Positions 35,089 through 44,639 are shown, counted from the stretch's first letter. The stretch: 64,000 nt of DNA from Haloferax denitrificans ATCC 35960 (GCF_000337795.1 NZ_AOLP01000019.1:124001-188000), one strand, 5' to 3'. The notes: generated by a model from the sequence alone, not told the origin. A program made the numbers and translations.

Positions 35089-35366
35089 TACGACACCCGC
35101 GGGCCCTTGAAGTAGCCGTCTTCGGTCTCTGCGGCGTTCGAGAGCGCCTCCTCTTGGGTGAGGCCCTCGCGGACCTCGTCGGGGCGCATCACGTTCACCA
35201 GTTCGTCCTCGCGGTCGACTTCGGGGACCTCGTCGAGGGCGTCGAAGTAGCCGAGGATGTCCGCGAACTGCGCCGCGAACTCCTCGACCTCGTCCTCGTC
35301 GAGGTCGACCCGCGCCAACTCGGCGACGTGTCGAACCTCGTCGGCGTCGACGGGCGTATCGCTCAT
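35088..35366 (-). CDS. gatC: Asp-tRNA(Asn)/Glu-tRNA(Gln) amidotransferase subunit C
   Basis: 92 residues, the short linker subunit that holds GatA and GatB together. It starts with EVRHVAELARVDLDEDEVEEFA and ends with the conserved RPDEVREGLTQEEALSNAAETEDGYF region followed by GPRV. Upstream of gatA with a one-base overlap. Start ATG 35366; the extended frame to 35585 overlaps the tfb promoter region and has no homologous features. Confidence 0.93.
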   Translation of the reverse strand: MSDTPVDADEVRHVAELARVDLDEDEVEEFAAQFADILGYFDALDEVPEVDREDELVNVMRPDEVREGLTQEEALSNAAETEDGYFKGPRVS

Positions 35367-35517
35367 GTATCGGAGGAAACGGAGACCGGGAGTAAGGGTT
35401 TCGGTGTGGGTCGTTTCGTCCGGTCCCCGGCGCGAGCCCGGCCGGTCGAGCCCTCCGACGAGGCGGCCGGGACCGACCGTGCGAACCCGCCGCGATTCCG
35501 TCCTTCTACCGCCGTCA

Positions 35518-35525
35518 GATATAAG
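35518..35525 (+). promoter_or_regulatory. TATA box of the tfb gene
   Basis: GATATAAG lies about 65 nt before the tfb ATG, giving a predicted leader of about 40 nt. It is in the 221-bp gap between the divergent gatC and tfb genes. Confidence 0.55.
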
Positions 35526-35587
35526 TAACGAGGGTCGATACGAATAGACGGAGAACGACCGTTCCCAGTTGCTTCTCTCGCACACAA

Positions 35588-36586
35588 ATGACAGAAAGTG
35601 TCCGACGTTTCACGACCGGCAACGCGCGCGTGCGCAAAGAGAATACGAACGATACCGAACAGACCGACACCGAGCGGGAGCAGACGCCCTCGTGTCCCGA
35701 GTGCGGCTCGGAGAGCCTCGTCTCCGACACCGAACACGGCGAGACGGTCTGTGACGACTGCGGCCTCGTCGTCGAGGAAAACGAAATCGACCACGGCCCC
35801 GAGTGGCGCGCGTTCAACTCCTCGGAGAAGGACCAGAAGTCCCGCGTCGGCGCGCCCACGACGAACATGATGCACGACAAGGGGCTGTCGACCAACATCG
35901 GCTGGCAGAACAAAGACGCCTACGGGCGCTCGCTGTCGTCCCGCCAGCGCGAGAAGATGCAACGGCTTCGCACGTGGAACGAGCGGTTCCGCACCCGCGA
36001 CTCGAAAGAGCGCAATCTCAAGCAGGCGCTCGGCGAAATCGACCGCATGGCCTCGGCGCTCGGTCTCCCGGACAACGTCCGCGAGACCGCGTCGGTCATC
36101 TATCGCCGGGCGCTCGACGACGACCTGCTTCCGGGTCGTTCCATCGAGGGCGTCGCCACGTCGGCGCTGTACGCCGCCGCCCGCATGGCCGACACCCCGC
36201 GCTCGCTCGACGAGATTACGAGCGTCTCGCGCGTCGAGAAGGACGAAATCGCCCGCACCTATCGGTACGTCGTCCGCGAGCTGAAGCTCGAAATCAAGCC
36301 CGCCGACCCCGAGCAGTACGTCCCGCGGTTCGCCAGCGACCTCGGCCTCTCCGACGAGTCCGAGCGGCGCGCCCGACAGCTCTTGAAGAACGCCAAAGAA
36401 CAGGGCGTTCACTCCGGCAAGTCGCCGGTCGGCCTCGCCGCCGCCGCCGTCTACGCGGCCTCGCTTCTGACCAACGAGAAGGTGACGCAGAACGAGGTCT
36501 CCGAGGTCGCCAACATCTCCGAAGTCACCATCCGCAACCGCTACCACGAACTACTCGAAGCCGAAGAGCAGGTCCAACTGCCGTAA
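35588..36586 (+). CDS. tfb: Transcription initiation factor IIB
   Basis: 332 residues. N-terminal zinc ribbon (CPECGSESLVSD and CDDCGLVVEENEIDHGPEWRAF, four cysteines), then the B-finger/linker, and two cyclin-like repeats (about 125-220 and 230-325). The second repeat ends with the recognition HTH TQNEVSEVANISEVTIRNRY that contacts BRE. Haloarchaea carry many TFB paralogs, so the number cannot be assigned here. The N-terminal 30 residues are a polar Glu/Thr-rich extension. Confidence 0.95.
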   Translation: MTESVRRFTTGNARVRKENTNDTEQTDTEREQTPSCPECGSESLVSDTEHGETVCDDCGLVVEENEIDHGPEWRAFNSSEKDQKSRVGAPTTNMMHDKGLSTNIGWQNKDAYGRSLSSRQREKMQRLRTWNERFRTRDSKERNLKQALGEIDRMASALGLPDNVRETASVIYRRALDDDLLPGRSIEGVATSALYAAARMADTPRSLDEITSVSRVEKDEIARTYRYVVRELKLEIKPADPEQYVPRFASDLGLSDESERRARQLLKNAKEQGVHSGKSPVGLAAAAVYAASLLTNEKVTQNEVSEVANISEVTIRNRYHELLEAEEQVQLP

Positions 36587-36613
36587 CCCGGTCGGTCCGT
36601 TCGTTTCCCGCCG

Positions 36614-36683
36614 TCGCGTCTCGGCTCGCCTCGTTTCGCCTCGTTTCGTTCCGCTCCGTCTCGCCCTGTCCCGCCTCGTTCCG
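36614..36683 (+). repeat. Degenerate pentanucleotide tract (YYYCG)n after tfb
   Basis: Fourteen consecutive pentamers fit YYYCG closely (for example CCTCG TTTCG CCTCG TTTCG TTCCG CTCCG), giving a strongly pyrimidine-biased plus strand in the 131-bp gap between tfb and the NUDIX gene. It could be a slipped microsatellite or a 3'-end element of tfb. Confidence 0.65.
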
Positions 36684-36717
36684 CAACAGCCATGGCGCTC
36701 GCTTCGGAGCCACAGCC

Positions 36718-37200
36718 ATGGAGACGACGCGACATTTCACCTCGACCGTGTACATCGTCAACGACGGCGCGGTGGCGCTCCACAGACACGAGCGCCTCGG
36801 CATCCGCATCCCGCCGGGCGGTCACGTCGACCGCGACGAACTCCCCCACGAGGCCGGCCTCCGCGAGGTCCGCGAGGAGACGGGTCTCGACCCGGAACTC
36901 GTCGACGACACCGACTCCGTCCCCGCGCCCGCCGGCCGGACGCTCCCACAGCCTCGCCAGCAGATGCTCTACGACATCAACGTCCACGGCGACGGCTCGG
37001 TCGGCCACCAGCACATCGACCACGTCTTCTACGCCCGCGTGGACTCCCGCGACATCGACCCCGCGCCGGGCGAGGCCGACCCCGAGGTCTGGGCGTGGTA
37101 CGACGAGTCCGACCTCCGCGAGAGCGACCTCGACCCCGACACGGTGCAGTTCGCACTGGAGGCAATCGAGGTCGTGCGCGACGACGAAAACGGAAATTAA
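36718..37200 (+). CDS. NUDIX hydrolase
   Basis: 160 residues. The Nudix box is complete: G-x5-E-x7-REVREETGL, in GHVDRDELPHEAGLREVREE followed by TGL. The N-terminal beta sheet (RHFTSTVYIVNDGAVALHRHERLGI) precedes it. The substrate is not deducible. Start METTRHF at 36718. Confidence 0.9.
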   Translation: METTRHFTSTVYIVNDGAVALHRHERLGIRIPPGGHVDRDELPHEAGLREVREETGLDPELVDDTDSVPAPAGRTLPQPRQQMLYDINVHGDGSVGHQHIDHVFYARVDSRDIDPAPGEADPEVWAWYDESDLRESDLDPDTVQFALEAIEVVRDDENGN

Positions 37201-37222
37201 CTCGAAACCGACCGATTCCGTC

Positions 37223-38314
37223 CTACTCGACGAGCGATTCGACGTACCGCTCGACGTGGTTCTCCATCCGTCGTTTGAACCCCGCCTGCCGCGCGAGTCG
37301 GTCGAGTTCGCGCGAGGCGTAGGTCCCGTACTGGACCGCCTTCTTGTCCGCCTCGGCGACCGACTCGGGGAGCACGCCGCTGGCGGCCTCCCTGAGCGCG
37401 ACCTTCCGCCGGTCGCCGTCGACGAGTAACGCGCCGGGGAGCGGGAGCGCCGCCTCGACCACGCGGTCGTGGAGGAGCGGCGCGACGGGTTCGACCCCGG
37501 CCGCGCGGAGGACGAGCAGGTCGCGTTCGAGCTGGTCGGGGAGCGTGAGAATCATCTCGCGGGCGGCCCCGCGGACGGTCTCGGCCTCGACGCGGGGGTC
37601 GTCGGGCGCTTTCTGGACCTTGGCGTAGCCGCCGAACAGTTCGTCAGCGCCCTGCCCGACCGCGAGGCGGTCGTAGCCGTCTGCGGCGACTCGCTCGGCG
37701 AGCAGGTACAGCGGCAGGACGATTTGCACGTCCATCGGGTTCGTCCGCCCGAGCGCGGCGACGATTTCCGGGACGGCGCGTTCGAGCGCCTCGTGGGTGA
37801 GTTCGACCACGTCGAGGTCGCGGTCCATCGCGGCGGCGGCCTCGCGGGCGGCGGCGACGTCGTGAGAGCCCTCGAAGCCGGCGACGTAACAGGGGGCGTC
37901 GGGGACGCCCGACGCGACGACCGCGGAGTCGACGCCGCCGGAGAAGGCCACGGCGAGGCCGTCGTCGCTGACCGACCGGACCGAGTCGAGCGCGGCGTCG
38001 CGGACGCGGTCGAGCGCGGCGTCGCGGTCGGTCGCGGCCGGCGGGTCGGGAAGCGACCAGACGCGTTCGTCGTCGCCGGCGGCCGCGCCGGTCGTCTCGC
38101 GGGCGTGGCCCGCGGGGACGGCGACCGGGTCGTCGAGGTCGCGGTGGTCGAACGACCACGTCGCGGGGTCGGCGCGCTCGGAGAAAAGCGGCTGGCGACC
38201 GAGCACGTCGCGGACGAGTCGGCCGTCGAGTTCGCCCGCGAAGCCCGCGGTGCCGGGGAGCGGGTCGCGGTCGGCGAGGGCCTGCCGGACGAGGTCGGGG
38301 GACGCGCCGCGCAT
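37223..38314 (-). CDS. Asparagine-synthase-like protein lacking the glutaminase nucleophile
   Basis: 363 residues with the synthetase domain of AsnB: the PP-loop GLAVAFSGGVDSAVVASGV, AVGQGADELFGGYAK and the C-terminal KKAVQYGT. The N-terminal part (about 100 residues) keeps only a fragment resembling the class II amidotransferase (GELDGRLVRDVLGRQPLFSE) and has no N-terminal Cys. It cannot hydrolyse glutamine itself and must use ammonia, another amine, or a partner. The start overlaps the stop of the PHP-domain gene upstream (ATGA), suggesting a functional pair. Confidence 0.85.
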   Translation of the reverse strand: MRGASPDLVRQALADRDPLPGTAGFAGELDGRLVRDVLGRQPLFSERADPATWSFDHRDLDDPVAVPAGHARETTGAAAGDDERVWSLPDPPAATDRDAALDRVRDAALDSVRSVSDDGLAVAFSGGVDSAVVASGVPDAPCYVAGFEGSHDVAAAREAAAAMDRDLDVVELTHEALERAVPEIVAALGRTNPMDVQIVLPLYLLAERVAADGYDRLAVGQGADELFGGYAKVQKAPDDPRVEAETVRGAAREMILTLPDQLERDLLVLRAAGVEPVAPLLHDRVVEAALPLPGALLVDGDRRKVALREAASGVLPESVAEADKKAVQYGTYASRELDRLARQAGFKRRMENHVERYVESLVE

Positions 38315-38997
38315 CAAAACAGGTCCGTCAGGGCGTGTTTCAGGCGTCGGGTCGCGCCGCCCGCGGCCTGTCGGAACGAGATGCGCCACGGGGTCTTGTT
38401 GCCGACGACGCTAGTTCGGCCCTCGGCGACGGCCGAGAGGATGGCGTCCGCGCTTCGGGTGTCGGTGCCGACCTCGGTGACGGCCTGTCCGACCATCTCC
38501 GCGATGTGGGCGTCGCTCCCGGCGGTCATCGGGAGGTTCCGGCGCTTGGCGAACCGCTCGGCGCGCTGGTTTGCGATGCCGGTGAGGAGCCGCGAGTTGT
38601 AGATTTCGATGGCGTCGGCGCTGGCGAGTTGCGAACTGGAGATGTGCGGGGCGACGCCGTGACGCGACTTCTGGAACGGGTGCGGGATGACGGCGATGCC
38701 GCCGGCGTCGTGGATGCGGTCGAGCGTCTCGTCGTACGACAGCCCCGCGGGAATCAGCTCCTCGACGCCGAGCGCGAGGACGTGGCCCGCGGCGCAGGTG
38801 ACTTCCATCCCCGGGATGCCGACCAGCCCGTAGTCGGCCGCGAGCTCCGCGGCTTCGAGGCTGGCGTCTATCTCGTCGTGGTCGGTCACGGCGAGGGCGT
38901 CCAAGCCGACCGCGACCGCCTGTTCGAGGAGGTACTCGATTGGGTCTCGCCCGTCGTAGGACAGAGACGAGTGCGAGTGCAACTCGACCGATAACAC
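38314..38997 (-). CDS. PHP-domain metal-dependent phosphoesterase
   Basis: 227 residues with the PHP metal-binding motifs ELHSHSSLSYDG (HxH), AVTDHDEID, GIPGMEVTCAAGHVL, VIPHPFQKSRHG and MTAGSDAHIAEMVG, a complete trinuclear site. Relatives include phosphatases such as the 3',5'-nucleotide bisphosphatase YciV and histidinol phosphatase. It overlaps the asparagine-synthase-like gene by four bases and is the first gene of that pair. Confidence 0.88.
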   Translation of the reverse strand: MLSVELHSHSSLSYDGRDPIEYLLEQAVAVGLDALAVTDHDEIDASLEAAELAADYGLVGIPGMEVTCAAGHVLALGVEELIPAGLSYDETLDRIHDAGGIAVIPHPFQKSRHGVAPHISSSQLASADAIEIYNSRLLTGIANQRAERFAKRRNLPMTAGSDAHIAEMVGQAVTEVGTDTRSADAILSAVAEGRTSVVGNKTPWRISFRQAAGGATRRLKHALTDLF

Positions 38998-39301
38998 ACC
39001 GTCTCCTAACGATGGAGGCTAAAAAAGCGCCCCGGTCCCGGTGTGATTGGCGTGTGGACCTCACGCACGGTGTCGGCGGACTGGCGAATCGGCGCGCTCC
39101 GTCGCCTCGCCGCGTGCGGTGAGCGCGCGACCGGCGCGAGAACGCGGCCGACCCGAGAGACCGTCCGCGTCCGCAGACAGTCCGCGCGTGCCGACAGACC
39201 GCCGAAACTGGACGAAGTGTAAGAATACAGAAATAATATCGCGGGCGACGAACCGTTCGCACGGTGGCGTACCCACCGCGTGGGTCCACCGGGTGAGAGA
39301 G
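38998..39301 (+). promoter_or_regulatory. Intergenic region with the CBS-protein promoter and leader hairpin
   Basis: 304 bp between the divergent PHP and CBS genes. AAATAATATC at 39231-39240 is the probable box A of the CBS gene, giving a leader of about 40 nt. The leader contains the hairpin ACCCAC-CGC-GTGGGT (39271-39285), 16 nt before the ATG. The GC-rich first 200 bp show nothing recognisable. Confidence 0.4.
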
Positions 39302-39736
39302 ATGACTGTACGAGACATCGCACGGCCGAGAGACGAACTGGTGACAGCGAGGGAAGACACGCCGATTCGGGAGTTAGCGACGCTGATGGGGGACCGAAAC
39401 GTCGGTTCGGTCGTCATCGCGGACGGTGACGACATCCGAGGCATCGTGACGGACCGCGACATCGCGCTCAACTGCGTCGCCGCCGGCGGCGACACGAGCG
39501 GGATGACGGCGAGCGACGTGATGACCGAGAAACCGTTCACCGTCGACGCCGACGTGGGCGTCTTCGACCTGTTCCGGCAGATGCGGGAACACGGCGTCCG
39601 GCGCGCGCCGATAACCGACGGCGGCAAGCTCACGGGCATCGTCACGATGGACGACTTACTCGTGTTGCTCCAAGACGAGATGCACGAGCTGACGGAGATT
39701 ATCCGCGCCGAGTCGCCGCCGTACACGCCCGCGTGA
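39302..39736 (+). CDS. CBS-domain pair protein
   Basis: 144 residues that consist only of two CBS domains: MTVRDIARPRDELVTARED with GSVVIADGDDIRGIVTDRDI, and ASDVMTEKPFTVDADV with ITDGGKLTGIVTMDDLLVLL. Such stand-alone pairs bind adenine nucleotides and regulate other proteins; the partner is unknown. Start ATG 39302. Confidence 0.9.
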   Translation: MTVRDIARPRDELVTAREDTPIRELATLMGDRNVGSVVIADGDDIRGIVTDRDIALNCVAAGGDTSGMTASDVMTEKPFTVDADVGVFDLFRQMREHGVRRAPITDGGKLTGIVTMDDLLVLLQDEMHELTEIIRAESPPYTPA

Positions 39737-39777
39737 GTCGGATGCGGACGGCGACGGCGACCTCGCCCACATTTTGG

Positions 39778-39789
39778 GCACGTTCGTGC
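39778..39789. promoter_or_regulatory. GCAC-N4-GTGC repeat upstream of purL, candidate purine operator
   Basis: GCACGTTCGTGC matches the core of the purNH/purB repeat (GCACAGTCGTGC) at ten of twelve positions. It lies about 20 bp upstream of the likely purL box A (TTTACA, 39802-39807), which is itself about 28 nt before the purL ATG. The shared sequence, geometry and pathway suggest one regulator. Confidence 0.5.
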
Positions 39790-39832
39790 ACATAGAAAGG
39801 GTTTACAATGTGCGTTCTGACCATACCAGTGA

Positions 39833-41941
39833 ATGACGCTTTCCGACGCGGACCGCGACCTCGTCGTCGCCGAGCTCGGTCGAGACCCGACGCCGGCCGA
39901 GGAGATACTCTTCGAGAACCTCTGGAGCGAACACTGCGCCTACCGGTCGTCTCGCCCGCTTCTGTCGGCGTTCGACTCGGAGGGCGACCAGGTCGTCATC
40001 GGCCCCGGTGACGACGCGGCGGTCGTCGCTCTGGACGACGACACCTACATCACGCTCGGTATCGAGAGCCACAACCACCCCTCCTACGTCGACCCCTACG
40101 ACGGCGCGGCCACGGGCGTCGGCGGCATCGTCCGCGACACCCTCTCGATGGGCGCGTACCCCATCGCGCTCGCCGACTGCCTCTACTTCGGCGACTTCGA
40201 CCGCGAGCACTCGCGGTACCTCCTCGACGGCGTCGTCGAGGGCATCGCCGACTACGGCAACGCCATCGGCGTCCCGACCGTGACCGGCTCGACCTCGTTC
40301 CACGAGAACTACGAGGGCAACCCCCTCGTCAACGTCGCCTGCGTCGGCCTCCTGTCGGCCGACCGCCTCGTCACGGCCGAGGCCCAGACGGCGGGCAACA
40401 AGCTCGTCCTCGTCGGCAGTTCGACCGGCCGCGACGGCCTCGGCGGCGCGTCCTTCGCCAGCGAGGACCTCGCGGAGGACGCCGAGACCGAAGACCGGCC
40501 CGCGGTGCAGGTCGGCGACCCCTACACGGAGAAACTGCTCATCGAGTGCAACGAGGCGCTCATCGACGAGGACCTCGTCGAGTCCGCCCGCGACCTCGGG
40601 GCCGCCGGCCTCGGCGGCGCGTCCTCGGAGCTCGTCGCCAAGGGCGGCTTCGGCGCGGAAATCGACCTCGAAAAGGTCCACCAGCGCGAGCCGAACATGA
40701 ACGCCTTCGAGATTCTCCTCTCGGAGTCCCAAGAGCGCATGTGCTACGAGGTGACCCCCGAGAACGTCGAGCGCGTGCGGGAACTCGCCGCGCGGTTCGA
40801 CCTCGGGAGCGCCGTCATCGGCGAGGTCGCCGAGGGCAACTACGTCTGCACCTTCGACGGCGAACCCGTCGTCGACGTGCCCCCGGAGTTCCTCGCCGAG
40901 GGCGCGCCGATGAACGACCTCGACTCGGTCGAACCCGAGTCGGCGACGCGCGACCTGCCCGCGTTCGACCTCGCCGAGGCGGTCGAAGCGGTCGTCTCCG
41001 ACCCCAACACGGCGTCGAAGCGCTGGGTCTACCGCCAGTACGACCACGAGGTCGGCCTGCGGACCGCCCGCCGCCCCGGCGACGACGCGGCGCTCCTCGA
41101 CGTTCCCGAGGCCGACACGAAACTCGCGTTCACCGGCGGCGCGGACCCCAACTGGACGACCGCCGCGCCCTACGACGGCGCGCGCGCGGTCGCCTTCGAG
41201 AACGCGACCAACCTCGCCGCGAAGGGCGCGTCGCCCCTCGCCACCGTCGACTGCCTCAACGGCGGCAACCCCGAGAAGCCCGACGTGTACGGCGGCTTCA
41301 AGGGCATCGTCGACGGCCTCGCCGACATGTGCCGGGCGCTCTCGGTCCCGGTCGTCGGCGGCAACGTCTCTCTGTACAACGACTCCGTCTCCGGCCCGAT
41401 TCCGCCGACGCCGACGCTGGCGATGGTCGGGAAGGCCGACGGCTCCTCGCCCGGCCTCTCGCTTTCGGGCGAGGGCGACCTGTTCCTCGTCGGCTTCGAC
41501 GGCGGCGCGCTCGGCGGCTCGGCGGTCCTCGAACACCTCGGCGGCTCCGACGCGTTCCCGGCGCTCCCGGAGGACGCCGACGCCGCGACCGCGGTCGAGA
41601 CGATTCGGACCGTCGCCGCCGACGACTCGACGGTCGCCGTCCACGACGTGAGCCACGGCGGCCTCGCGGTCGCGCTGGCCGAGATGGTCACAGACGAGGT
41701 CGGCGCGGACGTGTCCGTCTCCGACTACGTCTCGCTGTTCGAGGAGACGCCCGGTCGCGTCGTCGTCGAGACGACCGACGAGGCCGCACTGCGCGACCTC
41801 GCGGGCGACGTGCCCGTGGTCGAACTCGGGACGACGACCGACGACGCGACGCTCTCGCTCGCGGTCGACGGCGACGAGGTCGCCTACGGCGCGGCCGACA
41901 TCGCCGCCCTGCGCGACGTGCTCGCCCGCGAACTCGACTGA
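39833..41941 (+). CDS. purL: Phosphoribosylformylglycinamidine synthase subunit PurL
   Basis: ATP-dependent FGAR to FGAM step of purine synthesis. 702 residues, the size of small PurL, which works with separate PurQ and PurS (not in the window). Motifs: [47 protein letters not shown]-type segment [20 protein letters not shown] and [20 protein letters not shown] at 39833 has box A at leaderless spacing; promoter and operator are shared in style with purB. Confidence 0.95.
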   Translation: MTLSDADRDLVVAELGRDPTPAEEILFENLWSEHCAYRSSRPLLSAFDSEGDQVVIGPGDDAAVVALDDDTYITLGIESHNHPSYVDPYDGAATGVGGIVRDTLSMGAYPIALADCLYFGDFDREHSRYLLDGVVEGIADYGNAIGVPTVTGSTSFHENYEGNPLVNVACVGLLSADRLVTAEAQTAGNKLVLVGSSTGRDGLGGASFASEDLAEDAETEDRPAVQVGDPYTEKLLIECNEALIDEDLVESARDLGAAGLGGASSELVAKGGFGAEIDLEKVHQREPNMNAFEILLSESQERMCYEVTPENVERVRELAARFDLGSAVIGEVAEGNYVCTFDGEPVVDVPPEFLAEGAPMNDLDSVEPESATRDLPAFDLAEAVEAVVSDPNTASKRWVYRQYDHEVGLRTARRPGDDAALLDVPEADTKLAFTGGADPNWTTAAPYDGARAVAFENATNLAAKGASPLATVDCLNGGNPEKPDVYGGFKGIVDGLADMCRALSVPVVGGNVSLYNDSVSGPIPPTPTLAMVGKADGSSPGLSLSGEGDLFLVGFDGGALGGSAVLEHLGGSDAFPALPEDADAATAVETIRTVAADDSTVAVHDVSHGGLAVALAEMVTDEVGADVSVSDYVSLFEETPGRVVVETTDEAALRDLAGDVPVVELGTTTDDATLSLAVDGDEVAYGAADIAALRDVLARELD

Positions 41942-41986
41942 ACTGCAAAAGACGCGTCCGCGTCGCACCGCGTCGAACCCCCTCCG

Positions 41987-42958
41987 CTACGGTTCGAGGA
42001 CGACTTTCCCGCGACTCTTTCTGGCTTCGATGTGTTCGTGGGCCGCCGCGGCGTCTTCGAGGTCGAACGCCTCGCCGACGACCACGTCGAGTTCGCCCGC
42101 GGCGAGCAGTTCGGACAGCTCCGGCACCGCGCCGAGAATCGACTCGGGGCGCTGTTGCATCGCGCTCCCGAGGTGGAAGCCGATGACGGACTTGTTCTCG
42201 AACAGCAGGCGCGTCGGGTCCGCCGCGGCCGCGTCGCCGGAGGCCGCGCCGTAGGTGACGAGTCGGCCGAAATCGGCGAGGGCGTCGAGACTGCGCTCGA
42301 ACGTCTCTCCGCCGACGCCGTCGAGGACGAGGTCGACGCCCGCGCCGTCGGTCTCGTCGGCGACGACCTCGCGGAAGTCCTCTTCTGTGTACTGGATACC
42401 GTGGTCGAGACCGAGGTCGGCCGCGAGGTCGAGTTTCTCTTCGGTGCTGGCCGTGCCGAACGTCTCGACGCCGGCGTGGGAGGCGAGTTGGACCGCCGCG
42501 GTGCCGACGCCGCCGGCGGCCGCCTGAATCAGCACGCGCTCGTCGTCGCCGAGGTCACCCCACCCGTGGAGGCAGTTGTAGGCGGTGAGGAACTGGACGG
42601 GGAAGCCGGCGGCCTCGGCGAACGACATCGACTCGGGCACGTCGAACAGCGTCGGGGCCGGCGTGGTGACGGACTCGGCGTACGCCCCGCCGCCGGTCAT
42701 GGCGACGACGCGCTCGCCGACCTCGCGGTCGACGCCCTCACCCACCGCGTCGATGGTTCCCGCGGCCTCCATCCCCGGCGTGTACGGCGGCTCCGGGCCG
42801 TCTCGGTAGGTTCCCCGGCGTTGCATGATGTCGGCGAAGTTGATGCCGGCGGCCTCGACGGCGATGCGGACCTCACCCGGACCCGGCTCCGGTGTCTCCG
42901 TCTCCCGCAGTTCGAGGCTGTCGGAACTCCCGTACTCGGTGACGACTATCGATTTCAC
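41987..42958 (-). CDS. Quinone oxidoreductase-like MDR family protein
   Basis: 323 residues, zinc-free medium-chain dehydrogenase of the QOR group: GINFADIMQRRGTY, PPYTPGMEAAGTIDAVGEGV, HGWGDLGDDERVLIQAAAGGVGTAAVQLA (NADPH motif AAAGGVG) and DLVLDGVGGETFE. No structural-zinc cysteines are present. It probably reduces quinones or enones with NADPH. Start GTG 42958 (MKSIVVTEYG); the longer frame has no family features. Confidence 0.88.
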   Translation of the reverse strand: MKSIVVTEYGSSDSLELRETETPEPGPGEVRIAVEAAGINFADIMQRRGTYRDGPEPPYTPGMEAAGTIDAVGEGVDREVGERVVAMTGGGAYAESVTTPAPTLFDVPESMSFAEAAGFPVQFLTAYNCLHGWGDLGDDERVLIQAAAGGVGTAAVQLASHAGVETFGTASTEEKLDLAADLGLDHGIQYTEEDFREVVADETDGAGVDLVLDGVGGETFERSLDALADFGRLVTYGAASGDAAAADPTRLLFENKSVIGFHLGSAMQQRPESILGAVPELSELLAAGELDVVVGEAFDLEDAAAAHEHIEARKSRGKVVLEP

Positions 42959-43044
42959 ACCGGGCTGTAACCCCGGCGGCTTGAAAAGGGGAGAGAACGC
43001 GGAAGTTCGGGCGAGACGCTGGATTCGCCGGCGGAGAAGCGCGC

Positions 43045-43212
43045 TTACGCCAGCGCCAGCGGGATGCCGAACGTGACGACGAGGCCGACGACGAAGACGA
43101 GGAGTCCGGTCGTGACCTGACTCATCGAAAAGTCCTGCATCGGGGAGGTGACGCGCCCTTCCTGTTCGCCTTCGTGGTGCTCGTCGTGTCCGTGGTCGTG
43201 GTCGTCGCTCAT
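43045..43212 (-). CDS. Small His-rich single-span membrane protein
   Basis: 55 residues: a His/Asp/Glu-rich start (MSDDHDHGHDEHHEGEQEG), then one transmembrane helix (TTGLLVFVVGLVVTFGIPLALA) at the C-terminus. The histidine cluster could bind metal, but this is only suggestive. It sits between the QOR gene and another small membrane gene on the same strand. Confidence 0.7.
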   Translation of the reverse strand: MSDDHDHGHDEHHEGEQEGRVTSPMQDFSMSQVTTGLLVFVVGLVVTFGIPLALA

Positions 43213-43333
43213 ACGCGGAGCGACGGGTTCGCGGTACAAAAACGCACCTAACCGTCGCCCGCGCGTCGTCCGCGGGCGGCGGGACCGACTCGGCGACACT
43301 CGGCCTCGCGGAGCGAGCGTCGCTCCTCACGGG

Positions 43334-43489
43334 TCAGGACCGATACAGGTACAGCGCGACCAGAAACACGACCGCGAGCGGGAGGAACGGAATCGCGGCG
43401 TCGAGCGGGACCAAAAGCGTCACTACCGCGGCCATCACCACGAACTCGACGACCACGAGCAGGCTGAGGAGTTCGGCTGAATCAGTCAT
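43334..43489 (-). CDS. Small two-helix membrane protein of unknown function
   Basis: 51 residues: MTDSAELLSLLVVVEFVVMA and AAIPFLPLAVVFLVALYLY form two hydrophobic helices with a short turn. Ends YRS. No motif. Start at 43489; nothing in the extended frame is convincing. Confidence 0.6.
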   Translation of the reverse strand: MTDSAELLSLLVVVEFVVMAAVVTLLVPLDAAIPFLPLAVVFLVALYLYRS

Positions 43490-43665
43490 CGTTCGAACCG
43501 GGTCTCGCGTCGGGCTTCTCGCCGCCGAGTCATCAAACCACCCGCTGTACGAGGTGGCGAATCGGTATCCGCGTCGCCGGGACTCGCCGACGTGTTCGGA
43601 TTTCGGCCACCGCCTGCCGTAGTCGAAACGGTGAAACGGCTCTTTCGCCAACGTTTCGGTAGCGA

Positions 43666-44478
43666 ATGCTCACGAAGCGCATCATCCCCTGTATCGACGT
43701 CGACCTCGACGAGGACGGGAACCCGGCCGTCTACACCGGCGTCAACTTCGAGGACCTGAAGTACACGGGCGACCCGGTCGAGATGGCCAAACTGTACAAC
43801 GAGGCGGGCGCGGACGAGTTCGTCTTCCTCGACATCACCGCCTCCGCCGAGGGGCGGGCGACGATGCTCGACACCGTCTCGAAAGTCGCGGACGAGGTGT
43901 TCATCCCGCTGACGGTCGGCGGCGGTATCCGCACCCGCGACGACATCAAAGAGACGCTCCGCGCCGGCGCGGACAAGGTCTCTATCAACACCGCGGCGCT
44001 CCAGAACCCCGACCTCATCGAGGAGGGCGCGCGCTCCTTCGGGAGCCAGTGTATCGTCATCTCGGTGGACGCCCGCCGGCGCTACGACGAGGAAGGCGAG
44101 CACTACGCCGAGGTCGACGGCGAGTCCTGCTGGTTCGAGTGCACCGTCAAGGGCGGCCGCGAGGGAACCGGCGTCGACGTGGTCGAGTGGGCCAACGAGG
44201 CCGAATCGCGCGGCGCGGGCGAGCTGTTCATCAACTCCATCGACGCCGACGGGACGAAAGACGGCTACGACATCCCGCTGACGAAGGCCGTCTGCGACAG
44301 CGTCTCGACGCCCGTCATCGCCTCCTCCGGCTGTGGCGGCCCCGAGGACATGTACGAGGTGTTCACCGAGGCCGGCGCGGACGCCGGTCTCGCCGCCTCC
44401 ATCTTCCACTTCGACGAGTACACGATTCGGGACGTCAAGGAGTACCTCGACGAGCGCGACGTGCCGGTTCGACTGTAA
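43666..44478 (+). CDS. hisF: Imidazole glycerol phosphate synthase cyclase subunit
   Basis: Histidine pathway TIM-barrel enzyme, 270 residues. The catalytic aspartates are in [13 protein letters not shown] and [11 protein letters not shown]. The two half-barrel phosphate motifs ([11 protein letters not shown] and [12 protein letters not shown]) are present. It works with HisH (not in the window). The other his genes are elsewhere. Confidence 0.95.
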   Translation: MLTKRIIPCIDVDLDEDGNPAVYTGVNFEDLKYTGDPVEMAKLYNEAGADEFVFLDITASAEGRATMLDTVSKVADEVFIPLTVGGGIRTRDDIKETLRAGADKVSINTAALQNPDLIEEGARSFGSQCIVISVDARRRYDEEGEHYAEVDGESCWFECTVKGGREGTGVDVVEWANEAESRGAGELFINSIDADGTKDGYDIPLTKAVCDSVSTPVIASSGCGGPEDMYEVFTEAGADAGLAASIFHFDEYTIRDVKEYLDERDVPVRL

Positions 44479-44639
44479 GCCAGCGCCCTCACAGCCGTTC
44501 TGCTCTACCTCTCTTTGTCCCGCTTTCACCCCCCGTCGCCGCCTCTCTGTGCCCCGTCGCCGACCCCTCGTCCGGTCGTGCGCCCCCCGCGCAGTCGGAA
44601 CCAATCTTAACCCGCCGCCGCGTCGTATCTCGACCCGAG

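Noticed and set aside
33010-35115. Very long plus-strand open frame (about 700 codons) opposite trkA2 and gatA
   Set aside because: It is antisense to genes with clear motifs; the arginine/valine-rich composition is what high-GC coding sequence produces on its complement. The same applies to the long frames at 39803-41968 (-), 53093-55255 (-), 18150-20147 (-), 21372-23123 (-) and 1022-3202 (+).
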